From the NCBI RefSeq assembly GCF_000400465.1, contig NW_008806277.1:124001-188000 (forward strand): a stretch of DNA of 64,000 nucleotides. Direction: 5' to 3'. The stretch comes from Wallemia ichthyophaga EXF-994. Lineage: Eukaryota; Basidiomycota; Wallemiomycetes; Wallemiales; Wallemiaceae. A program made the position numbers and the translations under genes. Under the pieces are notes generated by a model, which was not told where the DNA came from, did not search any database, and worked only from the letters and a program-made list of their open reading frames with translations. The first letter of the stretch is position 1. Each line of letters opens with the position of its first letter. Positions 22,971 through 34,979 of this stretch are shown one piece after another.

Positions 22971-23154
22971 CGATAGTGAGCGCTAATATGACTTTCTGAT
23001 TGAAATGGACAGGAACTGCAGTAATCGAGATACCACAATAAGCCCTAATGATATACAAGATTGCCTCGATTACTGTAAGACACTTGTATTTCAACCAAAA
23101 TTACAGTATACCTGCATAATAATAACAACAATTGATAAATTAAATCTATATTTT

Positions 23155-24964
23155 TTACTCCCCGAGACTAAATTGGGAAGTAGGACCGCCTGGCAAGTCC
23201 TTGAGAACAAAGGTTGCGACATCAGATCTGAGAATTGCAACATCAAGCATTTCAATGATGTGTTTGAGTTCTGCCAATCTATCTTGATCAGATTTGGCCA
23301 GAAGAGACGCGTCTTCCCTAACGTCTCTCCTGTCGGCTCTTGCAAGCACATCTGCTCTGATGCTTCTTTCGCGTCGCTTTCTCTCTATCAAATTGGCTAT
23401 AGTCTTGTACAGCTTAGCAGACAAAGCCAAATAGGCTTTGGGAAGATCAACATACCATAGGTAGAATGTACGATGCACAGCTCGGTCAGCAGATTTAGGC
23501 ACTTCCTGCAATTGAAGTAAACCGCTGGTCTGTAATTTGCCGATCGTCTCTCTAGTTTCTTTCATCGAGAGCAGCCCAAGAGTTGAGATATGTTTCTCTT
23601 CGAGCTTGCCTTTCTCCAAGACTATGTTGATGATACGCGCTGCTTCGTTTCCAAATTGCTCTCTGACTAAGCTGTCGACGAGTGATCTTTTGATACGAGC
23701 GCAAACGGTTTCATAGCAAACTTGGTATTCTTTACTAGTACCTGCTTTTTGCAAAAATCTGGTCGAAGCTCCTGCCGGTCCAGGGAAATCTTGAGATGAT
23801 AAGATTTGACAGTACTCAGTAATCAGCTTTACATGGTTGTCTTCTTTGTTGCTCAAAACTATGCCCTTTTTGAGGATGCTTTCCATCGGTGCGTATTTCG
23901 CTGCATGGTGGATTGGTATAGTCTCTGATAGTAGATCGTGAACGTTATTGTGAGTGTCTCTTTTGTTTTCCTCGGTAACTCTCAAGAATGCATCCACAAT
24001 TTTGCCAGACTGATCATTCCAGCGCTTGGCTGCTTCAGCAGCGATAAGCTGAGACTGTGCATTAGCAAGGCAAGACTTGTAATTTTAGACTCACTCGATT
24101 TCTCAGTCTGACGTTATAGTACTCGTAGTTAACACGGAAGTAGGCATTTTCCTGTATTTGATCAGCAAAGGCGATGGGGAGGTAGTCGCACATACGTCGA
24201 TCGAGTAGGAGTCTTCAGCCGAGTCTCCAGATTTATTCTTACGCTTCATACCAGCGCGTGTACCGTCATCCTGCATTGTATCACCACGCTCCTCTTGTAA
24301 CTCGCTGAACAACCTGCTAGCAGCCTGGTCTTTGATCATTTTGATATCTTTAGGGCCAAGGATGTGAGTCTTTGTGAAGGTACTCTGCTTAATCTCCTTT
24401 TCATATATGAGTGTTTTGTCTCTGGGACTGATGTGCATGTTTTTGGTTGATTTAGTAAGTGCAGCTGATCTGACGAGTTTAACGAGAACTCTCTTTTTCG
24501 TTGTGTCGCTGATTTCAGTTGATATTCTTGCGAGTAGATCGTGCGGACGCAATTTACCGTTGAGGAGTACAGTTGTGATCATTTCCGAAGCACATCTACT
24601 CTCCAGCTTATCTTTCAAGCTTTCTGCGGCGTAGACAATGTACCTCCCGAATCTAACTCTAGCGTGTATCTCGTCTGTGTTAGTTTCGTAGAATTCTTCG
24701 TTATCAGATTGACAATGCCACATGCAATTCTGCTGAATGAGAACCAAGAGTGCTGCTCGTACTTGCTTTGGTTTTAATGAAGTGTATCTCGCTATCAATG
24801 GCAATGGCAGTCTACCAAACTCCAGTACAACTTGGCCTACACGCTAGGAGCTGGCTGTTAGAAACTGGGACTACAGAATACTATGCAGCACTTACAGACA
24901 CTACTACACCAAAATCATTCTCTAAAATTATTCCACACAACCGAGAAGCCTCCTTGGTGACCAT
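23155..24964 (-). CDS. RPC82: RNA polymerase III subunit Rpc82 (RPC3)
   Basis: Winged-helix subunit of the Pol III initiation subcomplex (with Rpc34 and Rpc31) that helps open tRNA promoters. Three introns (24055-24094, 24152-24195, 24844-24895) join four exons. The N-terminus restored by splicing reads ASRLCGIILENDFG, then VVLEFGRLPLPLIARYTSLKPKQ in two pieces, the diagnostic first winged helix. The middle includes YFRVNYEYYNVRLRNR, another family hallmark that appears only after splicing. The C-terminal part has WYVDLPKAYLALSAKLYKTI and a coiled helix rich in Arg and Glu. The start codon is only 30 bp from the start codon of the anthranilate synthase gene on the other strand. Confidence 0.93.
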
Positions 24965-24994
24965 GTCCTCTTGGTCGCGACAAGTCAAGAAGAA

Positions 24995-26701
24995 ATGTCG
25001 TCAATCTACAAGGTATTTGGCGTGTACTAGTCTGTATGCTGCGCTCACGCCTCAATTCAGCCAAGTCTCGCAGATGTGCGCTCACTCGTACTCGATCAAC
25101 AGAAAGGGAATTGCGTACCTGTGTACACCAGCATACAAGCAGATCTACTTACGCCTGTAATCGCCTACTTGAAAATATCACAAAACTCAAATCACAGCTT
25201 CCTCCTCGAGAGTGTCGCTGCGAATGAGCGTAGCAGATACTCTTTCATTGGTGCTTGTGAGTTTGATAGTCATCGCGTATTTCCTTTAATCAATGTTTAA
25301 AGCCCCACTCAAGCTTATGAAATCTGGCCCAAATGAGGACATTTCTGGTGATCCTATGCCTGCACTTGAAGCGGAACTTGGAAAGTACAAATATGTTAAG
25401 GTCGATGGCTTGGACACCTTCACTGGTAGGACCTGTTGGGTTTTCATGTACAAAGCTAACGATGCCTGGCTCAGGCGGTGCTGTTGGCTACGTCGCTTAC
25501 GATTGTGTTCACCACTTCGAACCAAAGACAAAAAGAGAACTCAAAGATCCACTCGGGATCCCTGAATCTATGTTCATGATCTGTGACACTATTCTTGTCT
25601 TCGATCATGTTTTCCAGAAAGTCCAAGTTGTTAGTCATGTCAATGTTCCAGATAACTGCAATGAAGTCACCCTTCAAGCCAAGTACGCTGTAGCAATTGA
25701 CAAGATTAGAAAGACTGTTGAATTGCTAGAGGATCAGCAAATGCCTAGGGGTCCTTACCAGCCAATGATTGGTCAATCCGGTGAAGCTTTCAGTAACGTC
25801 GGTAAGACCGGATACGAGGGCTTCGTTACATCTCTCAAGGAACACATCAACAAGGGTAACATCATCCAAGCTGTACCTTCACAAAGACTAGCAAGACCGA
25901 CGCAGCTTCACCCATTCAACGTTTATAGACACCTGCGCACTGTCAACCCATCCCCCCACATGTTCTATCTTGATTTCAACGGTGATAGCCCAGAAGGTGT
26001 AAGGTTTGTGGGTGCTTCACCTGAAACGCTCTGCAGGGTAGAGAACAACAAGGTGTTTAACCACGCAATTGCTGGTACTGTCAAAAGAGGTAAAACTAAA
26101 GAGGAAGATGAGAGGCTGGGAGAAGAGTTATCTCAATCTGAAAAGGATAGAGCTGAGCACATTATGCTTGTCGATTTGGCGAGAAATGACGTCAACAGAG
26201 TCTGTAAACCAGAGACTGTCAATGTCGACGAGCTGATGAAGGTCGAAAGATTCTCTCACGTCATCCACCTAACTTCACAGATATCTGGACAGCTGCGTGA
26301 AGGAAAGTCTCGCTTCGATGCTTTCAGATCCATCTTTCCAGCTGGGACCGTGTCCGGTGCACCAAAAGTCAAGGCAATGGAGCTGATCGGTGAGCTGGAG
26401 GGTGAACGCAGAGGAATATACGCCGGTGCAGCTGGTAGATTTGATTTTGCAGATAATGAAATGGATACGTGTATCGCTATCCGCACCATGACATTTAAAG
26501 ATGGCGTAGCATACCTGCAAGCAGGTGGTGGGATTGTGTATGACAGTGTTGAAGAGGACGAGTATATCGAGACTATAAACAAGCTTATGGGTAACGTCAA
26601 ATGCATAGATCAAGCCGAAGGTAGGTTGTTGTTTTCCGCGTTTGCCTGATACTTCTAACACGCACACAGAATACTATCGTATGCTTAACGGTGAACTATA
26701 A
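24995..26701 (+). CDS. TRP2: Anthranilate synthase component I
   Basis: Converts chorismate and glutamine-derived ammonia to anthranilate, the first step of tryptophan synthesis. Four introns (25013-25060, 25257-25302, 25426-25474, 26621-26669) give 504 residues; the first exon is just 18 nt (MSSIYK). Family blocks: SFLLESVA (feedback tryptophan site), [64 protein letters not shown] and [10 protein letters not shown]. The final intron restores the usual C-terminus AEEYYRML; reading through gives an unrelated tail. The LLES-containing site is intact, so feedback inhibition by tryptophan is likely. The promoter must lie largely inside the neighbouring Pol III gene or its 5' leader. Confidence 0.97.
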
Positions 26702-26799
26702 AAAGGACGCTATGTAATTAATGTATGAATACAGATAACATGGAAACATGGCCGTGCTCGATGGATGCGCGATGGTGAAAATTTCCCAAACATCACCAC

Positions 26800-27579
26800 T
26801 CATCTGCCTAATATCTGGGCAGCCTTTCCAATAATACCTTTTTTTTCAAGTACACGCTCGACGGCACGCTCAACAAAGCCTTCCAATGCGATTCGCTTTC
26901 CCTGTGGCGTGCTCTTGCCCTCTCCATCAACGTTCTCAGCCTCTTCGAAGAGAGCTTCGACTGCATTTTCTACGTACTTGCCAACCATATCGACTTCAAG
27001 GTTGACGGTATTGCCTGGCTTCTTGGCAGAGAGGGTAATTTGAGATTGTGTGTAGGGTATGAGCATCACTCCGAAGCTCTTTTCGCGAGTATCGACGTGT
27101 GTGACGGTGAGAGAAGCACCATCTATAGTGATATAACCTTTAGGAATGATATAAGGTGCAATGTTATCTTTACCGTGTTGCTTCGGTGGAATTTCCATCT
27201 TGTAGCGCAACGACGCGCCATCGCTATCGACCTGCATAATGCGCGTAGTGGTATCGACGTGGCCCTGAACAATATGACCACCCAGTCTAGTCCCGACTTG
27301 CATTGCCCTTTCGAGGTTCACCTCATCGCCAACTCTCAGCTCGCCAAGGTTCGTGCGCTGTAAAGTTTCCGGGGCTAAACCGACTTTGAAGCAAGTGGAT
27401 TCGAAGCTTACAACGGTAAGGCAGGTGCCATTTATAGCGATACTGTCACCGTTGTGGCAGTCACTGAGTAAATCGTGCGTGGTGCTGAGTAAAACACTCC
27501 AGCCACCATTCTCAGATTCATCCATCTGCTCAATTCTTTGTACTTTGCCTACAGCCTCAATTAAACCAGTGAAAACCAT
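26800..27579 (-). CDS. RIB5: Riboflavin synthase alpha chain
   Basis: Dismutates two molecules of 6,7-dimethyl-8-ribityllumazine to riboflavin, the last step of the pathway. Intronless, 259 residues. Two similar lumazine-binding barrels are visible: repeat 1 starts at MVFTGLIEAVGKV and includes SIAINGTCLTV, and repeat 2 includes LGGHIVQGHVD and YITIDGASLTVTHVD. The near-N-terminal Phe (MVFTGL instead of the bacterial MFTGI) is the catalytic-site residue. A C-terminal helical tail of about 45 residues follows. It ends tail-to-tail 98 bp from anthranilate synthase and is divergent (117 bp) from the aminopeptidase gene. Confidence 0.96.
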   Translation of the reverse strand: MVFTGLIEAVGKVQRIEQMDESENGGWSVLLSTTHDLLSDCHNGDSIAINGTCLTVVSFESTCFKVGLAPETLQRTNLGELRVGDEVNLERAMQVGTRLGGHIVQGHVDTTTRIMQVDSDGASLRYKMEIPPKQHGKDNIAPYIIPKGYITIDGASLTVTHVDTREKSFGVMLIPYTQSQITLSAKKPGNTVNLEVDMVGKYVENAVEALFEEAENVDGEGKSTPQGKRIALEGFVERAVERVLEKKGIIGKAAQILGR

Positions 27580-27696
27580 TTCGCTGTGAGTGAGTGTGCT
27601 GAGCCAAGAGCCAACGTCAACTTGATGATATGCGTGTTATTGAAATATTTGTGGATTTAATTCATTTCTTTATTCTTAACCACCAACAGCTATCAA

Positions 27697-29753
27697 ATGT
27701 CAACAGCAACGGCAACACCAGCAATCCCGGCGACAACGAGAGATGAAGCAACTCAGAGCAACTACGAGGAGATTTCATCCACGCATCTCCATTTAGACTG
27801 GCAAATCGTCTGGGAGATGTCCGAGATAACCGGTGTCGTCACTCACTCACTGGTTGCGCACAAGCACGGCGTGCATGAGGTGCACTTAGATACGAGTTAT
27901 TTGAAAATACGCCGTGTTTCCACTGCAAGGCATAATCAAAGTCTCAACTTCAAATTGCAACAGCGAGATGCCACAATGGGGAACAAATTGGTTATCTACC
28001 TCCCACACAAGCTCAACGAGAGTGAAACGATTGATATCACAATCAACTACTCGACCACCAAGTATTGCACTGCACTGGCTTGGCTTGGGAAAGCCCAGAC
28101 TACTGGTGGTGACTACCCCTACGTCTACAGTCAGTGTGAAGCAATTCACGCTAGATCACTCGTCCCCTGCCAAGACACGCCTGCGCGCAAGTTTACCTAC
28201 TCTTCCAAGGTCAGAAGCACCCTACCTGCCCTCATGTCAGCTCTGAGAGTGGCACCTGCGAAAGACACGCCATTAGATGAGTTGCTTGGGAAAGACGTCG
28301 TTTATGAGTATAACCAGCCCATCCCAATGCCCTCATATCTGATTGCAATCGCGTCTGGGAAGCTAGCCTTTAAGTCTTTCGATGTACCAAGCGGTGTGGT
28401 GTGGAACGCGGGTGTATGGACCGAACCAGAGTAAGTTTGAGCCAAAACTACTATTCGCAACTTCCTAAACATTTCTCAGACTTCTTACGTCGTCTTACGA
28501 CGAATTCAATGAAGACATACCAAAGTATATCCAAAAAGCAGAACACTTGACTGGTTCAGAGTATGCGTGGGGGACATACGATATTCTCGTCCAGCCAAAA
28601 AGCGCACCATTCGGAGGTATGGAGAATGTCTGTCTTACATTCGCAACACCAACTCTCCTTGCTGGAGATAGAAGCCTGACGGACGTGTTAGCGCACGAGA
28701 TTAGTCACTCGACATTCGGCAATGACATCACTTGTTGTCAATGGAACCACTTCTGGGTCAACGAAGGCTTCACAACGTACATGGAAAGACTCATCTTGCA
28801 GTTCATGCATTCAAAAGCAGATCGCGACTTCTCATACATTATCGGAAGGAAGGCCTTGCAAGAAAGTCTGGAGGAGATGGAAAACGAGCGCAGATACCAG
28901 AAATTGGTCATACCTTACCGCGCTGGAGAAGATCCAGATGATGGGTTTTCCAGCGTACCTTGTGAGTTTGTGTCATTTTGAGTGCTCCTCTAACACTCAA
29001 GCTAGACGACAAAGGCGCAAATTTCCTCTACTACCTTGAAAAGACTGTTGGAGGCTTAGACGTGTTCCTGCCATTCGTCAGGAGCTATGTTCAGACATTC
29101 AAAGGAAAGAGCATTGCTACTGCAGACTTTCACACACATCTATTTGATTTCTTCAGTGGAGATAAGGCGGCAACGGAGCAACTCGACAAGGTTGATTTTG
29201 ACGCTTGGTACAATGGCACAGGATTGGTAGGTAATAGCTTTTGCGAGCTATGATACTAAAATATAAGCAGTCCCTGCCAGTCGAGTTGGACTACGATACA
29301 TCATTAGCTGATGCTGCCTTTGATTTGTCGGACAGGTGGAATCAAAGGCGCAACGCAAGTAGCAAAGAGTTAGAATCAACCTTTCACGCAGACGATATAA
29401 AAAACTTCAACTCGAACCAAAAGGTGGTGTTTTTGGAGAAGTTGCAGTCCTATCCAGCATTCAAAGAGGAGGTACCGAAAGCCATTGCTAAGGTGTACGG
29501 TTTCGATGAGGCACAGAATGCTGAAATAAGATTCAGATTCTACATCCTCGCTCTCAACTGTGGTAAGACTTATGCTAAAGCTGCGGCAGAATGGGTAGCA
29601 CACCAAGGTAGAATGAAGTTCTGCAGACCGTTATTCAGATCGTTGAACAAGGTTGATAGCTCACTAGCTTTGAAGACGTTTAAAGACAATGAGAACTTCT
29701 ATCACCCAATTGCAGCCAAGCAGATTAGAAGAGATTTGAAGTTGGATAAGTGA
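27697..29753 (+). CDS. Leukotriene A4 hydrolase-type aminopeptidase (M1 family)
   Basis: Zinc aminopeptidase; the yeast member (Lap2) also has epoxide hydrolase activity. Three introns (28431-28479, 28962-29005, 29227 to 29267 or 29270) give about 640 residues. The catalytic domain shows FGGMENVCLTFATPTLLAGD (substrate GxMEN loop), then the zinc site HEISH and, after the canonical spacing, the Glu in NEGFTTYMER. The N-terminal saddle domain includes YPYVYSQCEAIHARSLVPCQDTP, split here for length, and KFTYSSKV. The C-terminal helical domain ends QIRRDLKLDK, as in this subfamily. The last acceptor offers two choices three bases apart (a NAGNAG-like site), changing one glutamine. Confidence 0.94.
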
Positions 29754-29824
29754 ATGCTATTTGACTGCTATGCAATAATGTATAAATCAATACAGGAAGA
29801 AACATTACAATTTAAGTTTTGCTA

Positions 29825-31649
29825 TTACTTGCTACCAGGCAACTTGTCGCCTTGTTGTGGAATATGTGTGAAAGCGCCTTTTGCAAACCACTTATCATTC
29901 GCCGCTTTGAGTTTACGCTCATTCTCGGCGTTTTGATTAGGATTAGCCAACTCAATACCCTGGAATGGAGTAATGGACAGACTAGACGCAGTACCACTAG
30001 TTGCTGTTCCTGAAGTTGCCTTCGATGGACCACCTAGCAATTGAGTGCGAATTTTATTTTGTTTGCTCATTTTAGCTCTACTTTTAGAATCAATTGCACT
30101 AGCTCTCAATTTACCAGATTCTTTGCCCAGCATACCGAGACCTCTAGTCTCACCACCGAAAGCATCAGTCTCTTGCTCTTGTTCACCAAATTTGACGCGG
30201 TTGCTGAGTTGACGGAGCTCTGTCATACCATATGCTTCCTTAGCTTTACGTGCTCTTCTTCCACCCCTCCTCTTCTTCTTTCCGTCTTCGGATGGTACTG
30301 GAAGTGCTTTTGTTACTTTCAAAGGAGGAGGTTCAGCCATTTTTTCGAAATGCTTTTCTAGTTTAGTTCTTAGCATATCTCCGTAGTTGCCTTCTTTGCT
30401 ACCACCCTCGAGGTCCACTCTAGCGGCTAAGACCACCTTACCGGAAACAGTGCGCTGAGCTTTAAGCTTGTGTTCTGGTTCGCAAGACTGCACAAGATCA
30501 GACTGGAAAATGAAACCAGTATGTCTGTTCATAGTTGCTGTGGATTGGCCTGTCGGTGTCTTCTTCATAGCACCTAGGAGGTAGACATTACACGAAGGCA
30601 TCTTAGCTAAAGCTTGCAGACCACCCGCTACACCTATCAGCTTTGCTGCGGTTGTCGTACCAACGATAGCAGACACGTTGGGCGAGAGTATATTCATACG
30701 CGACTGAACATATTCGAATATCTGAAGGTAGTGAGTGAGTGTGAGTGTGAGTGTGGTGAAGTAATGCAAATATATTCACCTTCCGTTTGGCATCTTCTAG
30801 CTCTTTGTGCACTTGACATGCAGCGTCTACTCTGTGCCACTCGTCGTGCGATAATTGACGACCATCTGCAGTTGTAGCGCTGACAGTAATGACCATGATA
30901 GTATGGCCTTTAACGACATCCTTCAGTGGAGCTTGTGAAATGTCTTGCAAGTTTCCAATAGCTTGTACAACGCGTAAGTAGACTGTAGGTTCTGGTACGA
31001 GAGTGTCTAGACCGGGAAACTTAGCGTGATAGTGATCTCTAACGAATTTGTGTACGATGAGAAGCTCATTATCAACCTCGACAGCTAAATTGTTAGCTTT
31101 AACGATGATATCGTATTCAGGGTTATCGGCGAGTGAACCACCTTTGACAAGCTTTGGGTGAAGGAGGAATTCGTCAATGCCCTGATGATTTGTTAGTGAG
31201 TTGTAAAAGGATAGACTGGTGACTCACCTCAAGTACGTCTTTCATGCGCTTTGAGGATGTTAGAGGTGCTACTTTCCTGACATCTAGAACCTTTTCAAGC
31301 TTGAAGCCTTCAACAGCTTCTGCATCAAGCTCATCTGCTGGTCTGACACCACCTGTTGGTACGTATAGCTGACCATCCTGGAGTTGTACCTGGTTTGGAT
31401 CTTTGGGTTGGTCATCTTGATCCATTTTCACATCGTCCTGATCAGCTCTTAGTGGGGATATTGCTGATCTTTTGCCATTTCCATTTGTGGTTGTGGTTGT
31501 GGCAGTGGCAGTGTCTTCTCCAGTGGCATCTTCACCGGCATCACCGGTTTCTTCATCAGATAAGCCATCTAGATCGTCGATAAGCTCTTGTGCGAGTGAC
31601 TGATAGGCTGTTAGGTGGTTTAATCGGTAAAAGCGCTGAGACAGACCAT
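29825..31649 (-). CDS. PRP31: Pre-mRNA splicing factor Prp31
   Basis: U4/U6 snRNP protein that holds the U4/U6.U5 tri-snRNP together in the nucleus. Introns 30722-30779, 31182-31227 and 31600-31646 give 557 residues. The coding part of exon 1 is the ATG alone; the next exon supplies [13 protein letters not shown], the usual start. The Nop domain holds [33 protein letters not shown] and [12 protein letters not shown]. The C-terminal part ([15 protein letters not shown], then RVKFGE) is the Prp31-specific region. The N-terminal acidic Thr/Asp-rich linker is longer than in yeast. The third intron contains a GTGAGT microsatellite. The gene is divergent from aconitase with about 600 bp between. 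Confidence 0.95.
30731..30754. repeat. GTGAGT/GTGTGA microsatellite inside a Prp31 intron
   Basis: An imperfect GTGAGT-type repeat fills part of the last Prp31 intron. On the gene's own (minus) strand it reads CACTCA, a pyrimidine-containing stretch before the acceptor. It creates no donor sites on the coding strand. Confidence 0.7.
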
Positions 31650-32246
31650 CAAGAACGATCGATGATGAAAGTTCGGGACCAAAGATAATCAGAGATAGCG
31701 GGAAGGGGGAGTGATTGATGAGATGTAGTTTATTCAAGTCCTCGTGGTCGTTTCAATAACCCTAATCAATAGGATATCAATGGCATTGAGATGATTAAAG
31801 TTATAGACACAAACTAACAACGTAGATTGATGTTATTTAGTTTTGTAATGTATATCTATCAATATTTTTACAAAATCCGCGCCGAATAAAGCCAAAAAGT
31901 AGCATCGGAGATAATCGCGTTTATTTGAGGTACGCGGGTAATAAAGGGTATTTTGAGGGGAATGGAGGTGGATTAGAGGTGAATTCGAGTATAAATACGT
32001 AATTTCTAAGTAATACATTGTAATTTATAATCAATGGTATCCAAAATCCAGTCAAATGATATTCAAATGACGTTATTACGACGCCAAAAGCGTATTAACG
32101 AAGGGAATGAGAGCAAAATTGGGATAAGTATGGTTTAATAGAGGCTGGTATTGTATAAAACTCAAAACCAATCTCCCCCGAACAAATTACATAAACACTG
32201 AAATTTGATTCGTGAGGCTCAAACTTGTTTCATTAAAACATCCAAC
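31650..32246. other. Divergent intergenic region between Prp31 and aconitase genes
   Basis: AT-rich, no coding sequence recognised on either strand. The right end holds a TATA-like element and a CCAAT box upstream of aconitase (listed separately). The left end is the 5' region of Prp31. Confidence 0.5.
32154..32172 (+). promoter_or_regulatory. TATA-like element and CCAAT box upstream of aconitase
   Basis: TATAAAA at 32154-32160 and CCAAT at 32168-32172, about 75-90 bp before the aconitase ATG. CCAAT boxes bind the HAP complex, which controls respiratory genes in other fungi. Position and order (CCAAT downstream of TATA) are unusual, so this is tentative. Confidence 0.35.
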
Positions 32247-34783
32247 ATGTTCTCACGCGGTGTAAGAAACTTGCGGCAATTCGCCACCCAAGCCAAACGT
32301 ATTGGTGATCAGAAGGTGGATATGTCCTTGATGTGAGTACTTGAGTATTCCTTGGTCGCTGATCCTGATCTCACTCCAAATCCAGCGAAGCAGGTCAAGG
32401 CAAGTACATTAATTACCAAGTGAGTTTCGTTTGAATCTAGTAAGAATCCCCGCTTACTCATTTACAGCGCATCGAAGACAACCTCAACGTTGTTCGTTCT
32501 CGGTGAGATTTACCGTAGCCGTCTAACCAATCAAATCTTACCAATTACCAGCCTCAATCGTCCTCTCACTCTCTCCGAGAAGATCGTCTACGGCCACTTG
32601 GACAACCCAGAAGAACAAGATATCGAAAGAGGAAAGTCTTACCTGAAGCTTCGTCCGGATGTGAGCAACTCAGCCAATCAGATGTTCTTAATTTCTAACC
32701 CGTTTTACAGCGCGTTGCTTGCCAAGATGCTACTGCTCAAATGGCTCTCCTTCAATTCATGTCTGCTGGTCTCCCAACCACAGCTGTACCAACTACCGTC
32801 CACTGTGATCACTTGATCGAGGCTCAAGTTGGCGGTGTTGCCGACTTGGCCCGTGCCAACGACCTCAACAAAGAAGTTTTCGACTTCTTGTCAACCGCTA
32901 CTCAGAAGTACGGTATTGGCTTCTGGAAGCCTGGTTCTGGTATCATTCACCAAATCGTTCTTGAAAACTACGCCACTCCTGGTTTACTCATGATTGGTAC
33001 TGACTCCCACACTCCAAACGCCGGTGGTCTCGGTATGGTTGCCGTGGGTGTTGGTGGTGCTGACGCTGTTGACGTCATGGCAAACCTCCCATGGGAATTA
33101 AAGTGTCCAAAGGTTATCGGTGTTAAGCTTGAAGGTAAAATGAGTGGTTGGACTACTCCAAAAGATATCATTCTCAAGGTCGCTGGTATTCTCACCGTTA
33201 AAGGTGGTACCGGTGCTATCATCGAATACTTTGGTCCAGGTGTTGACTCGTTATCTTGCACTGGTATGGCAACCATCTGTAACATGGGTGCTGAAATTGG
33301 TGCTACCACCTCTCTCTTCCAATTCAACGATCGTATGACTTCATACTTGACTGCAACTGGTCGTAAAGCTCAAGCTGACTACGCTAAACAATTCGCTCCA
33401 AACCTCGTACGTGACCAAGACGCTGAATACGATCAAACTATCACCATCGACCTTAACGAGCTTGAACCACACATCAATGGTCCATACACTCCTGATCTTG
33501 CAACTCCACTCTCTCAATTTGCTGGTGAAGTTAAGAAGAACAACTGGCCACAAGAACTCAAAGTTGCCTTGATCGGTTCATGTACTAACTCTTCATACGA
33601 GGACATGACTCGTTCAGCTTCTATCGCCAAGGAGGCACACGACGCTGGTTTGTCTGCCAAATCTAGATTCACAATCACTCCTGGTTCTGAGCAAATTCGT
33701 GCAACCATCTCTAGAGACGGTGTTATTGAGAACTTTGAAGAAGTTGGTGGTATCGTTCTTGCCAACGCATGTGGTCCATGTATCGGTCAATGGGATCGTC
33801 AAGATGTTAAGAAGGGTGAAGCAAACTCTATCATCACTTCTTACAACCGTAACTTTACTGGTCGTAACGATGCCAACCCAGGTACCCACGCCTTTGTTGC
33901 TTCCCCAGACCTTGTCACTGCCATGGCCTTCGCTGGTGATCTCACCTTCAACCCAATGAAGGACACCCTCAAGACTGAAGATGGCAAGGACTTTAGATTC
34001 TCCGACCCAGCTGGTTATGAACTTCCACCAAAAGGCTATACCGCTGGTGAGAATACCTTCCAACCACCATCAGAGCACCCAGAACAAGTTTCGGTCGCTG
34101 TTGATCCAAACTCACAACGTTTGCAACTTCTTGAGCCATTCGACAAGTGGAATGGTGAAGACCCACAAGATCTCCCAGTTCTTATCAAAACTCGTGGTAA
34201 GTGTACCACTGATCACATCTCAGCTGCTGGTCCATGGTTGAAATACAGAGGTCACTTGCAAAACATCTCACAAAACTGTCTGATTGGTGCAATTAACGAC
34301 GCCAATGGCAAGGCTAACTCTGTAGAGAACCTTGAGACTGGTGAGTGGGGCCCAGTTCCAACTGTTGGAGCTTGGTACCGTGACCACGGCATAAAGTGGG
34401 TTGTTGTTGGTGATAACAACTACGGTGAAGGATCATCTAGAGAACATGCCGCACTTGAGCCTCGCTACTTGGGTGGTACAGCTGTCATTACCAAGTCTTT
34501 TGCTCGTATTCACGAAGCCAACCTCAAAAAGCAAGGTATGCTTGCTCTCAACTTTAAGAACGAGGCAGACTACGATAAGGTGCAACCAAACGACAAGATC
34601 TCTTTGAAGGGTGTTAAGGACAACTTCCACCCAGGATCTGAGCTCACCATGGTATGCAAGCACAAGGATGGCTCTGTTGATGAGTTCCCATTAACACACA
34701 CATACAACCAAGAGCAGATCCAATGGTTCATCAACGGCTCAGCTCTTAACTTGATGAAGGCTCAAGCTGAGGGTAAGGCTTAA
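32247..34783 (+). CDS. ACO1: Mitochondrial aconitate hydratase
   Basis: Isomerises citrate to isocitrate in the TCA cycle using a [4Fe-4S] cluster. Four introns near the 5' end (32333-32385, 32420-32467, 32503-32551, 32661-32710) give 778 residues, the expected length. The N-terminus ([18 protein letters not shown]) is a basic mitochondrial presequence. The three cluster cysteines are in [11 protein letters not shown] and [12 protein letters not shown]. Substrate-binding segments include [14 protein letters not shown] and [18 protein letters not shown]. Codon use is strongly biased, like that of ATP2, implying high expression. All introns are clustered in the first 460 bp, the 5' bias common in small fungal genomes. 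Homoaconitase is less likely because of length and motif wording. Confidence 0.97.
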
Positions 34784-34979
34784 AAGATGAACATAGTATA
34801 AGCGCATTAATCTGTTTTTCTAATTATTTACACTGATTTTACTTATTCTAACTTTGTATTGAATTATACACAAACAATATGTAACCTAAGAGCAGTTGTA
34901 TAGTGCGCAGTTTGTTATAAGATGAAAAGCGTGCAGTGTATTGTAAGATGAAAATATAGTGGTATCCTTCTATATTAAA

